A stretch of 64,000 nucleotides of DNA from Cryptomeria japonica (Eukaryota > Streptophyta > Pinopsida > Cupressales > Cupressaceae), in the NCBI RefSeq assembly GCF_030272615.1, contig NC_081413.1, positions 16,688,285-16,752,284 of the forward strand, in the 5' to 3' direction. The notes beneath the pieces are model-generated. The model was not told where the DNA came from. It saw nothing but the letters and a program-made list of their open reading frames with translations, and searched no databases. Shown here piece by piece: positions 12,791 through 23,395 of the stretch. The number at the start of each line of letters is the position of its first letter. Position 1 is the first letter of the stretch. Made by a program: the position numbers and the translations under genes.

Positions 12791-12981
12791 CACCTAAGGA
12801 GCCACCTAAGATGGAGTGCATTTTGGATAGCAGAGAAGCCAGGAAAACAAGGCACAAGACCTATTTTGAGAACTTAGTTAACTGGTAGGGCCTTCCTGAC
12901 TCAAAAGCTACCTGGATGTTGGAGGAAGATATCACAAAGCAGGGTGGTGATTTACAGCAGTTGGTCTCTAAGAGGACTTGA
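12791..12981 (+). pseudogene. C-terminal chromodomain of Gypsy element 1
   Basis: After the integrase the frame reads ECILDSREARKTRHKTY..., LVNW, a TAG stop at 12886, then GLPDSKATWMLEEDI. Read through the stop, this is a chromodomain of the plant chromovirus type (the ...YLVKWKG.P...ATWE pattern), which in active relatives directs integration to particular chromatin. The coding region ends at the TGA of 12979-12981, 22 bases before the 3' LTR. Confidence 0.75.
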
Positions 12982-12990
12982 GACAAATTT

Positions 12991-13003
12991 CACCCGGGGA
13001 GTA
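12991..13003 (+). promoter_or_regulatory. polypurine tract of Gypsy element 1
   Basis: CACCCGGGGAGTA sits immediately before the TGGTGCA start of the 3' LTR. It is purine-rich at its 3' part. The second Gypsy element has the comparable TTAGGGGGGGTGTA at the same place. Confidence 0.6.
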
Positions 13004-14630
13004 TGGTGCAAGAGCACCTACCTATGAAGACATGAACCAAGAATAGTATTATTTTATATTAGTCTAAAAGGAATGTAATAAGACCCTATGGGTCCTTTTT
13101 GTAATTCAATGTCCTCGGAGTATGACAAGTTGTCCATGTTTGGGCCAAATTTTCATCTAGGGTCTGGTAGAACAAATTGAGTCAATAAGGGTCACAATGG
13201 TCTAAATTGAGGGATCAAGTGACCACAAGTCTATTTGACTCATTTTTTATGTTTTAGAATCAAATGTAATCATTTTGGGGGACTGGGATGGTCTAGAGTT
13301 TAAGTTGGTTGAGTTATGCAAAAGTTGTCATATTGTCAATTTGTTGTCATGACAATTTTGTACTTTTTTGTAAGTTGTGATTCTCCAATGCTCAGTTCGG
13401 TTTGAAAAATAGTTGGAAGAGGTTGTGGTCATTTGGGAGATACCTTTAAATGCCCCAAACACCAAAGAATGTATGTTGGTTGATCAAGAAAGAAATTGAA
13501 GCATCAAGAACTGTTGGAAACTCGAAAACACCGTCTAATTTCTGTTGATTGCATACTGAAGGTGGATTGGAAAGAATGTTCATGGCATAGATCTTGTAAA
13601 TAGATCATTTTACCTTGTTTTTATTTCAGCATGAAGTCTTGAAGTTATCAGTGCCCCATTCTACAAGCAAATCTCTACCAAGTAGCCTAAAAACCTTAAA
13701 CCCCTAGGGTTTGGCTGCAATAATGGGTTTTGGCCTATCAATCCTTAACTAAACACTTTGTCGTTATAGGAGATGATAGACCACTGTATCATATGTCAGT
13801 ACCAAAATTCATTAAGAGGATACAACAGGGTGAAGAGGATGGAGAACTAATCCTAGGCCTGGCATCTCTATGTGACAGACCGATTTGATAAGTGCAGTGC
13901 GTGAGAATTGAGTGGTAGAGCACTGGAAAAGGGTTTGAATGTGGTAGAAGATTACTTTGGAGGTTTAAATAATGTTTCATGGTCAGTGATGGTCACCCAT
14001 AAGGAGAACCAAACCTGTTTGTGAAAGGTGTTCAGTCAAATAGGTCTAATAGCCCTATTCGGTATGGTAGCACAATACCAATTGGGATATCTGCAAGTTG
14101 ACCCGGTACTAGAAATTGATAGATTGTTGAGAAATCCCAAAAGGGTATCTGAAAATATAATTTTCTTTCCCAGAAACTCAGGGTGTCAAAAGTTATCACC
14201 CGGTTCCTTCAAAAGGAGGCCTAATAGCAACCAGTTTCCATTTACAGACAAGTGAGTCAAAATTGATGTTCTAGTGGCTCTAAACCATGAAATCATGTTC
14301 CATTTGTGTTAAGATGTTGTGAGAACACCCCTCCAAGGGTCATTGTGTTGAATTGGTCAAGTGGGCCATTCAAACCCTAAAGCCTAATAGTAGCCCACTC
14401 ATGTATACAAGGGTGTGTGTAGTCACACAAGAACTTGAGAAGTGTTAGTTGTCTGTAAGTGGACATAGAGGAGCCTTTGGATTTTCCAAGGTTTTGTTTG
14501 GTGTCATTGAGCCATTGCTTGACTTGGTGTTGCATACGGATCTTTGGAATCAAGGATTACCGGTTGAGTCTGTGAGCCTTAGAGGTTGGTTGGTTCAAGA
14601 TTACCCTCCTTCTGGTTTGTCGCCTCCTCA
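13004..14630 (+). repeat. 3' LTR of Gypsy element 1
   Basis: 1627 bp, direct copy of 6753-8380, with the same TG start and GCCTCCTCA end. Divergence is spread evenly and dominated by transitions in the part I compared. Confidence 0.88.
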
Positions 14631-14739
14631 TTAAGGGACCTACTAGTAGAACTAGAGCTAAGTTATAAGAGAAGAATATAAAGACCAAAGAGTAAAAGAA
14701 AATTCCTAAAGGTGTTACTATTATTGATATTAATAAGAG

Positions 14740-15452
14740 GAATGACAACTATACTTGACACACAAAAATACTAGGGGGGTAATCAATATATGCAAAATAT
14801 CAACTTCAGGTCCAATTTACCATTAGGATTATTACCAGATCTTTAATATTAAATCAAATATGCAAATGATAAACTTAATCACACATCAACACATGATAAC
14901 ACCAGATATACATGAAAACCTAGAAAGGAAAAACCATAGTGAGATTAGTTCTTTGGATCTACTACCCAAATCCAACCTCACAAATATAATAAAGAACTTA
15001 GAATATTATGTAGGCACCAAGCCACATGAATTACAACCCAAGATAGAGACACCAATCCCCTCATCCAAGAAACTGAGCACCGACCCGGTTAATTTGTCAC
15101 CAACCCAGTCATAAACAAGAGATACAAAAGACATATTATGTGGACCTTCACAACTCAAACTTCAACTTCTATATGATCTAATCTGCATCATACCATCCTC
15201 TTAGTGTATATAGGATTTGCAGCTTGATTCACACTCCTCAACTCATCTCTACTACTTATTGAGTATATAGCTTGCATAGCTTTTGTCACATCTACCAATA
15301 CACACAATTGGAACAAACCTAGATCCACAATATCCTAGAACATATTTACAAAGATAATTGTCCTAGAACATATTTACAACATCCACAAGTTGGCCACAAG
15401 AATAAGCCTTAAACTAAACATGTAATAGGCCCGGTCCAAATGCCAACATGTT
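14740..15452 (-). repeat. solo LTR-like block, Copia type
   Basis: Read on the minus strand it begins TGTTGGCATTTGGACCGGG at 15452. It ends with the sequence usual at Copia LTR 3' ends: ATGGTTTTTCCTTTCTAGGTTTTC, then an ATTGATTACCCCCCTAG-type tract near 14770. No primer site, coding region or second copy adjoins it, which suggests a solo LTR. The lower end is approximate. Confidence 0.45.
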
Positions 15453-16328
15453 ACTCTAGGAGTGGGATCACATTGTGCATCATCTAACACAATCTCAACT
15501 TGTTCCAAATATCATTTACACGCTTCCTCCAGCTAGCACACCTTACCATCCTCTTGTGCATCCATCAAAAACATCAACACAATCATACAGGAACATAATG
15601 ATAACATAAAGAGATCTATCAAACATACTTGACTTTTTCCTTCATAACTCCAAATGCTCTGCAATGGCGTGACAAAAGTAAAAAAATTAAGATACCTTGA
15701 TATCAACTACAACACAAGCACCTCAACATGCACCTTTGACATTAATGACAATATAATGTTCAACAACATGGACCTGAATAACAAAGATACTAAGTTGCAT
15801 GGAGGGCCTACTAACAAAACAAGAGCCAAATACCTGGAAGTGAAAGGCAAAGATGTATTAAAAAAGTCCTAAGGGGTATTGTTTGTATTAACTTCATCAA
15901 CAATGAATGACAAGTTTTTTTAATCAATAGTTGCAGTTTTTGCTCTCGTGCTTTGTTATCCTTGGGTTGGTCTCTCTTTTGTGTTGTTCTATCTAGTGTG
16001 TGTTGTTTTGTTTCTTGTCTGCAATGCTTGGTAGTCTCGTCTCTCTTGAGACTCCACTCTCTTTCCAATTGGCCTCTTGTAATGGGTTGAAGCCATTTCC
16101 CATGTTTATCAATATCAAAAATAATCCTCTAAATAAGAAAAGATATTGAGATGTGTTACAACACACCCTAATAAAAGTCGTTGTAGCAAGGCTATTTTGC
16201 TCTCTAATACCTCTCTTACATAGTTTAATATAATTTTAATCAAGAAAAGTAAGTAGCACAGTGTGAATTGCTATTTAATGTTTATGTCATCTTGCATTAT
16301 AAAAAATGACTTCGGGAATTTAACAATT
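15453..16328. other. no recognisable gene
   Basis: AT-rich, with short reading frames lacking family motifs. The longest (15654-15872) shows no recognisable domain. Confidence 0.4.
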
Positions 16329-16340
16329 AGACTACGCATA

Positions 16341-16530
16341 CATTGGGCTAAAGACCTGGCTTGATTGACAAGAGTTTCATGAGGTAAAGCGTGAGGTCAC
16401 GAGGTCCAATCTCACCCCAGCCCACATAGTACTAGAGGACATGTCATACTAGCGTCATCAGTCACGTTAAAAGGTTTATTAGTTGTACTGCAGTTTGTAG
16501 GGGGCTACCCGATTCCTACAGTCTAAAAAA
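16341..16530 (+). mobile_element. tRNA-derived SINE, 190 bp, with 12-bp target duplication
   Basis: The element is flanked by the perfect direct repeat AGACTACGCATA (16329-16340 and 16531-16542). It begins CATTGGGCTAAAGACC and ends in a short A tract (TCTAAAAAA). Inside lie an A-box-like TGGCTTGATTG (16357-16367) and a B-box-like GGTCCAATCTC (16403-16413). Their spacing, about 35 bp, is usual for an RNA polymerase III internal promoter. SINEs carry no protein and are moved by LINE proteins. No tRNA cloverleaf can be folded, so this is not a tRNA gene. Confidence 0.75.
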
Positions 16531-16542
16531 AGACTACGCATA

Positions 16543-17222
16543 TGTTATTATTGAAATTCTAGTTTAGTAGTTGATCCTCCATATTTTTAGTAGCATTTCT
16601 TTGGTTAAAGGTCACCTGTATTCAACGTAAGCCTTTGAAATTTAGATCCATCACCTAGAGTACGATATAGATATATATAAACCAGTGGCTTTTTTATAAC
16701 ACTTACATTTATTTCTCATAGACTTTCAAGATTTATTTTATGAAAAATGAAATTAGAAAACACTAGTAAGTTAAGAGATCTTGTCATGAATCGTTTGTGT
16801 CAGCTTCAAAAAGATAGTCTTTAGTCATATGAGTGTGCATCTACTAACAAATGCGCCAATTTAGTTACAGAGCATATACATGGAAGCCTATTATGATATG
16901 ATAAACCTAGTTACCAATGATTTTCAGTTTATAGTACATATGACAAAGTTGGCGGTTAACTTAAACTATATGTAGGTAACAGAACAAAGATGGTATTGAT
17001 GTTTTTCATAACATACTCAACGTGAATTAGTATGTTGAGCTTTCCCTTATAATTTATCTATTTAAATAGCTAATATGGTTGAATCTGTCATGAAAATATC
17101 GCCTATGGAATTATAGTACAATGTGTAAATTAAAAAAATGTACGTACTTAACTCAATCCCTTAATAGTGGGCAACAAAGTATCTGGAAGCCAGCATTGTA
17201 TATATGTTATGTCATTATTGTC
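16543..17222. other. no recognisable gene
   Basis: AT-rich spacer between the SINE and the LINE; no reading frame or repeat that I can support. Confidence 0.4.
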
Positions 17223-17236
17223 AATAACAAGATTCT
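17223..17236 (+). repeat. target-site duplication of the LINE, 5' copy
   Basis: AATAACAAGATTCT, repeated exactly at 30779-30792 directly after an A tract. The two copies bracket the whole nested LINE. Confidence 0.75.
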
Positions 17237-17494
17237 TGTTCCTCTTCTTCTCTCTTGGTGGCTTTGTCTTCTGCTCGTTTGATCCTTTGTGTTTTGTGGT
17301 CTAGTGATTGATTGAATTCTTGATAATTGATTGAGTGTAGGATTTTAATATAAATTGTTTTTCCCTCCCTGGTTTGGGGTTGTGTTCCCTCCTCATAGTT
17401 GATACTTTAATTAAATCTTAGACCTTGTCTTTCCTGCATTTAATAGCCTTGTACGAGTTTTGCCACCATTTTTCATTCCCGAGCCAATTGGGTC

Positions 17495-18682
17495 ATGGGA
17501 GATGGAGTTGAAATTAATGAGGGGGTGAAAGATAACGATAAAGGTAATGAACCCCAAGATACAAACATTCATGAAGCGAATGTTGGCACTAGAAAATCTT
17601 CTTCGTAGAAGCAGACATTCAAGGATGCCCTAATTTCTGGCATGGCTGACGATGCCTGTCTACCTTCAGTTGCATTGTATGCAATGGTTATTCAGGCAGT
17701 AAAACTTACTTTATACAAAAAGAAAAAGGTACATCGGAATATTTATCTTTTGTATAAAGTGAGTTTTATCTGTCTCGATAGCCACTTTCAATATTGTTGT
17801 ATTTTTTTTGGTACCTTTCAATATTGTTGTATTTTTTTTGGTACCTTGATCTTAATTTGTTACCTTCTCGAAAATTCTTTGATGATTCAATTGCTTCTAT
17901 TTGGATGAAGAAAATGGGCATTGATATTTCATTTTGTAGAATGGTCAAAAATAGAGTATTTGTTGTTTTTATCAAGAATCATGGCATGCAAGAAAGGGTT
18001 GTTAAAAAAGAAAATTTGAATATTGAGGAATCCTTATTCAAGGCTGTTCATTGGTCTCCAAATAATAGTTTGGAGGAAGTCATGGCTAGGTCAGCCCCTG
18101 ATTGGCTTGAAATAGAAAATGTAGCACTTGAAATCTAGAAATTCATTCCTAATATATTGAAAACCTTAGACAATGTGATGCAGCTTGAAGAATCGAGGGT
18201 AAATCTCTCTCACCTCAATGTTATGGTTTTAATATCCTTACTATTGGATTCTGAGATCCCTAACATGGTGTCTCTACAACATGAAAGAAAAATAATTTTT
18301 TGTGAAATTGAAGTTTTGGGTTCACTAAATGCTTCTTTTTTGTGTGAAAGGAATGATCATCTTAGGAAGGATTGTCCTAAGATTAAGCCCAAACTATTTG
18401 GGTCCTATAAACCCACTAATGAGAAACAAGGATTACCCAATCTATGGATGTTATTCAGACACAAAATGAAAGCTAGCTCTTCCCCCACGACCATGGATTC
18501 TTCTCTTGATAATGGGAATAAGGATGATTTAAGGACCCCTGAAAACATGATGTTGTCACTAGAAAATCCCTATTTGAGGGGGATCTCGAGGTCATCTATG
18601 CTCAAACCTCAAATGATCCCAAGAAGACCCAAATGGGTTCACCAGGGCATAAACCCACCCCACCCCTCAACAGAAACATAAT
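17495..18682 (+). pseudogene. LINE ORF1 (gag-like nucleic-acid-binding protein), broken
   Basis: Starts MGDGVEINEGVKDNDKG. The middle (about 17870-18120) has the FDDSIASIWMKKMGI ... RVFVVFIKNHGMQERV pattern of the DUF4283-like domain of plant L1 ORF1 proteins. It ends with a zinc-knuckle-like FLCERNDHLRKDCP (about 18340-18380) in which the first cysteine is missing, with Ser in its place. Frame changes near 17790-17850, where a 29-bp tandem duplication lies, and a stop at 18136 break the frame. ORF1 normally coats LINE RNA. Confidence 0.7.
17789..17846 (+). repeat. 29-bp tandem duplication in LINE ORF1
   Basis: The unit TCAATATTGTTGTATTTTTT followed by TTGGTACCT occurs twice head to tail with no visible difference. 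The unit length is not a multiple of three, so it shifts the ORF1 frame, which indeed changes here. Confidence 0.8.
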
Positions 18683-18983
18683 AATGCACAACAGTTAGCC
18701 CTAGATTCTATCTAGGCAAAAGCTAAAAGGATTTGACAGATTATGAGACAACTAGACTGTGGCATGGTAACAAATGGGCCAACCAACTACTCTAACCTCA
18801 AACTAGTCAATGGGGCCTATGACAAAGAGATATCGATGGAATGTTATAATTCCCTATGTGATGGGCCAAAAGCCTAAGTTACTAATTTGGGTATAGAATA
18901 GCGGAATCGACACAACAACAACAAAAAAATCCTTGGATACGAGTATGGATATGACCATACAACTATATATACATTTTTAAATT

Positions 18984-18992
18984 ACACACACA

Positions 18993-19081
<89 letters not shown>
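18984..19081 (+). repeat. CA/GC microsatellite, 98 bp
   Basis: An unbroken run of alternating purine and pyrimidine: (AC)n, then ATGCGCGCGCGC, then (AC)n for about 80 bp. It lies in the 3' part of the hAT element. Confidence 0.95.
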
Positions 19082-19559
19082 CTTTTCAAATATCAAAATT
19101 ATAAAATATAAACTATCACTACCATTATTACAATGATACAATTCATACAATGCAACTTTCCCATACATAATGATAAATCCATAATTGCCAATAAATATTC
19201 ATATATCGTAAATGTAATTTCATATTCATAATTTGCAAAAATGATAATAATATTCAACTTTCAAGTCTCAAAATGTCATGACACAATGAAAATTCAAATT
19301 ACAAGCCATATGGCTTATGGGATTTAATCTCCATATTCATCTTCATCTGAAGCATCAAGCCCAAACCCAAGGTCATCATTTGAACCACGATCCATTGGAA
19401 TGCCACTCCCACTAGCTATGTCTCCCTCAAATTCCATAGTTACCTCGTCTATAGAGACTTGGGTAAGTTGTGCAATTGTAGCATCTAAATCAGCACTCTC
19501 AAGGGCTAGATCCCAATTCCTTGTTGCACCCGCATTATATTCAGGGTTCTATGTGACGA

Positions 19560-21650
19560 TAGATGAAGTTTGGAGTGTATGTAGACCAAATCCTTTGCTT
19601 TCTTTGCACCCAAACGATTAAGTTTGATTGAGTGGAAGAAGGAGTATGTACTCCAATTCCGCTCAGCTGAAGAAGAACTTGGAACCTGTTAAAAGTTAAA
19701 ACATAATTAGAAATTTATAAATTAAAAAATTAAAAAAATTTAATATGTTAGCATCAAATGGAATTGGAAAAGTATAAAATAAAAAATAAAAAGATACATA
19801 CTTGGGAGAGAATTTTAAGTGTAAGAGGTTGCAAGAAAATGGAGCCTTGACCATGTACATACCACCACTCATCACCATGACAACATCCATCCCATATCTG
19901 GCTTGAAGAGCTACAACATCATGATATTTTGTAAATACAAATTGGCCAAACTCCATCAAGACAATATTTTTTGTCTCCTCATCTTGATATATATTTTTAA
20001 AGGCAACCCTATAGCTAGTAGCAACCTCTGCATCTCTATATGGCGGTGCCCTCCTTAGTGTTGCAAGCATTTGTGCACTATAAAATTTTGGCACCAAAGA
20101 AAATGCTAATAGATGTAAGTAAAGGGGTGGTCATCTTGTTCCAATGGTCAACAACAATTTTTTGCACAACTTCAAAAAATGTTTATGTTGGGTCTTTTCC
20201 TTTTTCTGTATTAATTCTCTCATTTTCTACACCATGCAATCCATGCCATCATAAATTTCACCCAAACATGGGTGATTAGCATCAACATACCCAATCATGC
20301 TCATGATGGACTTGATGAAATTCAAAACATATCCCACATTATCCCACCATTTGTCATCAAGGATCAATGCTCTTACTTTTTTAGCTCTTTCTATGTTGGA
20401 CTACTTCAGTACACTCGGCAAGGTGTTGATGACCATAGAACGCAAGGCTCTCGCATCTTCATAAGTCATCTTAAGACAAGCCCATGAGATGCAAATTGTG
20501 TTTTGGCAACCTAACATGACATAAAAAATACACATCATATATCAATTTTAAAAAATAAAAACTAAAAAAAACTAAAAAATTAAATTACCTTCAACAACTC
20601 CAACTTGGAGAAGGTCCTGAAAATGGCTTGTGACATATGATGATTAGTCACAAACATAAACATTTGAATCTCCTAACCCTTCATGTACACTTGTTTCACC
20701 CAATCGATTCGGGTGCCAATCTTTTGCATAATTAAATTGAGTGAGTGAACTGGACATGGTGTCCAAAAGATGTGACCATATGTAGCCTCCACTATATAAC
20801 TAGTTGCCCTACAATTTTTAGCATTGTCCAATTGGACAACATTGCCCCACCATGTCACTAGATTCTATGAGTATATTTTCAACGAAACTTGCATTTTTCA
20901 CTTGCCCCTCACAATCCACCACTTTCAAAAAAATTGCCCCTTTAGGGAATATTGATATAACATTGATCAATGGCCTATATGTACAATCTTTCCATTCATC
21001 AAAAAGAATGGACACACCTATTTCCAGCCATATATCTTTGATGGATTTCCATTGTGTCTCTATGGAAGCTTTCTCTTTTGTCAATAAGGTCATCCACACC
21101 TTTTCATACCTTGGACAAACATAATCAAGAGGTGTATTGCAAAGGGTATGCACCATGTCTCGAAAGTAAGGTGACCTAACAATGTTGAAAGGAAACCCAT
21201 TTCCATAAATGCAATGACCAATGCTTTGATTTGCAACCTCTCATTTCATTTTTGAAGGCACTATCCAATGGGCCTCTTTTTTGTGTAATCACAATTTTCT
21301 CTGGTACATAAGGTGGTGGTATTGGCATGAAAGGATGTGGGTCAACCCAGCTTGTGGAGCCACTACTACTAGAATGCCTCTTTGAGCTTGCTTTGGCAAG
21401 AGGATGATCATTCTTGGATTTGTTGCTTCTCCTATCAACTTCCTCTTATTCTCTAATATATTCCATAACTAGAGCTTTTGGCAGCTCTTTGCCATCTGAC
21501 TCCTTACAAAATTATATTCCACGTCCAAGGATGAAGCAAAGGTGACCTTTCACTCGATAGTATGAGCTAGTATACTCAATGCCACAATGGTTACACCGCC
21601 AAAGAAAACTCCCACCACTGGACATTTACTTAATCATTGTTGTATAATGC
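19560..21650 (-). pseudogene. hAT transposase, broken
   Basis: Reading the minus strand, a BED-type zinc finger (RCNHCGIEYTSSYYRVKGHL, about 21540-21600) comes first. A DUF659-type catalytic region follows (KDIWLEIGVSILFDEWKDC, then RPLINVISIFPKGAIFLKVVD, about 20900-21050). The conserved hAT block IFWTPCPVHSLNLIMQKIG lies at about 20720-20780. The C-terminal dimerisation region (RNWSTYSFFHSIKLNRL, KDLVYIHSKLHL) lies at about 19590-19680. Stops and frameshifts occur throughout, so no active protein can be made. Confidence 0.78.
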
Positions 21651-22598
21651 CAAAGTGATGAATCAACATCAATTTTAAAGGGATTATGTTGTGTTCAAGC
21701 CTAGGTAATTGAACTAGAACTTGCACTTGCACTTCTAGTCTGAGTCATTGTGTATGATTATATGAATAAAGCACCTAAAATAAAAATAGAAAACTCAACC
21801 TTATTGAAAAAACTTGAAAAAAAATCAGCATTATAACCCCATATTATGCATATAAAGTGTAAAAAAGTATAAATACCTCTTTAAAAAAATTTAAAAAAAC
21901 TTGAAAAAAATCTAGATTCACTCACCTTTGATGGCTAAATCTTCCTTCTCTAATGATTCCTACAACTGATGCATGTTTCACACCTCCATAGCCTTCACTT
22001 TTGAAGAAAAATGCAATCAGCTTCAAAACCTTCTTGGAGAGAAAAAAAAATTGAAAGATGCAAATAAAATGAGATGAATGAGTGGATAGAGGTAAAAAAT
22101 ATGCAATAAGGGTGAAATTAGGGTTGAAAGCAAAATAAATAATTAAAAAATGTTTTTAATAAAAAAGGACACTTTTTGACCCGCATGCCCTGTTTTGGGG
22201 CACCCACGGGCCTAGGTTCTCTTGATTTCACTCAGGTTCATCCTAGGTTCTGCCCAGGTGCAACCCAGGTGGGTGGGTCCTCTGTGGGTCTAGATTTGTT
22301 GGAACCACAGAAGACCTAGCCACTTGGGTCGTGCCTGAGGAAAACCCAAGGGCGAACCCGGCTCCAATTTTGGGGGTCCCTAGGAGAATCCAGTATCTTA
22401 GCCAAAAACTTATAATCCTCTACCCTTGCAGAAGACTCCTTCTGTAAAACAGGGCAATTAAAAAAGAAAGTACAAGGATAGACTTGCTAACTCCGATTCA
22501 AACTCAAAGAAGAAGGTGACAAAGAAAGGAAAGAAAATAAGTTCCTATCATGTTTTGATAGACTATAAGAATCAAAAGGACACTCCCCCCCTCATAAC

Positions 22599-23395
22599 CA
22601 TAAATGAATTTTAATATTTGTAGCTGGAATGTTAGGGGTCTAGAGATGGTTGATAAAAAGTATGTGGTTAGAGCCTTTCATAATAATATACCTTTTTTAG
22701 ATTGTCCATGTCTCTAAGAAGTTAAGATGGTGGGATTTCAGGCTGATATTGTGCTTAACTTCATCTAGAAAAATGCTAAAAAATTTATCTCCAACCATGA
22801 GAAAGGAAAAGGGGGTACAACTATTTGTTTCCACCCCAAATGGTCTAATAATATCTCTCAATGGGGATCCTCCCCTTGTAATAGGATTGTTTGGGTTACA
22901 TTGTCCTTTGGTTTAGAGGCAATTGGGATTTGCTCCTTGTATGCATCGAATGATAATAGGGAAAGGTCTAAATTGTGGACTTGGATGACATAATACCTCC
23001 CTAAACTCCCTTGGATCTGCACTAGGGATATCAATATGCCAGAAGATAAATCTCACAAGCAAGGTGGTAATGACTCTCTTTGGAAGGGAGATGAGCTATA
23101 CTTCTAGTCCAAAATGAAAAGGAAATTAAATCTAATAGATCTTCTAGAAAGTAGCAAGGCCTCCTCAAAATTTATCTAGCTCACCTGGTGCAATAACCAA
23201 TCCTTGAATAAGAGGATTTATTGTAGGTTGGATAGGTTTCATGTCGATAAAAACCATTTTTCCTTTTCAAGCTCAAATAATGATAATCTTGTGTCTGTAA
23301 TTCCCACCTCCATGACTAATCAATCTCCCATTATTGCTTCACTACAATTCATATATTCCACTCCACCCCCTAAACCCCCTAGTGAAAGGTGAACT
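22599..23395 (+). pseudogene. LINE ORF2, endonuclease domain, broken
   Basis: Begins MNFNICSWNVRGLEMVDKK, the usual start of plant L1 ORF2 with the N-terminal Asn of the apurinic/apyrimidinic-like endonuclease (exonuclease-endonuclease-phosphatase fold). Further blocks are WVTLSFGLEAIGICSLYASND, the LPWICTRDIN region (a G-D-F-N motif in active proteins) and LTWCNNQSLNKRIYCRLDRF. The expected substrate-binding EVK motif is partly recognisable at about 22718. Stops at several points show it is dead. Confidence 0.78.

Larger units (their letters stand above)
6753..14630 (+). mobile_element. Ty3/Gypsy retrotransposon with chromodomain (chromovirus), full length, inactive
   Basis: Two direct LTRs of 1628 and 1627 bp enclose a Met-tRNA-type primer site, gag, protease, reverse transcriptase, RNase H, integrase and a C-terminal chromodomain in the Gypsy order, then a polypurine tract. 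LTRs begin TGGTGCAGGAGCACC and end GCCTCCTCA. I hand-counted about 31 differences in the first 465 aligned LTR bases, roughly 7% divergence. No clean target duplication is visible: the five flanking bases are AGAGA on the left and TTAAG on the right. The polyprotein has more than ten in-frame stops and at least one frameshift, so it cannot move by itself. Confidence 0.9.
18873..22400 (-). mobile_element. hAT transposon 1, inserted between LINE ORF1 and ORF2
   Basis: The 3.5-kb segment interrupts the LINE and encodes a decayed BED/DUF659-type hAT transposase on the minus strand. Possible ends: GCCAAAAG (18865-18872) on the left and GCCAAAAA (22401-22408) on the right would be an 8-bp duplication with one mismatch, and the element ends show TAAGTTACT against AGTATCTTA. 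These boundaries are tentative. The right end (22180-22390, the 5' side) is unusually GC-rich with repeated CCTAGGTTC / CCCAGGT motifs, which are shared with the two related copies in ACX4 introns. Confidence 0.75.

Noticed and set aside
16357-16413. tRNA gene
   Set aside because: Box-like motifs are present, but no cloverleaf or anticodon arm can be formed, and the unit has an A tail and a target duplication, so it is a SINE.
18977-19168. Minus-strand frame encoding a Val-Cys repeat protein
   Set aside because: It is only the translation of the CA microsatellite.
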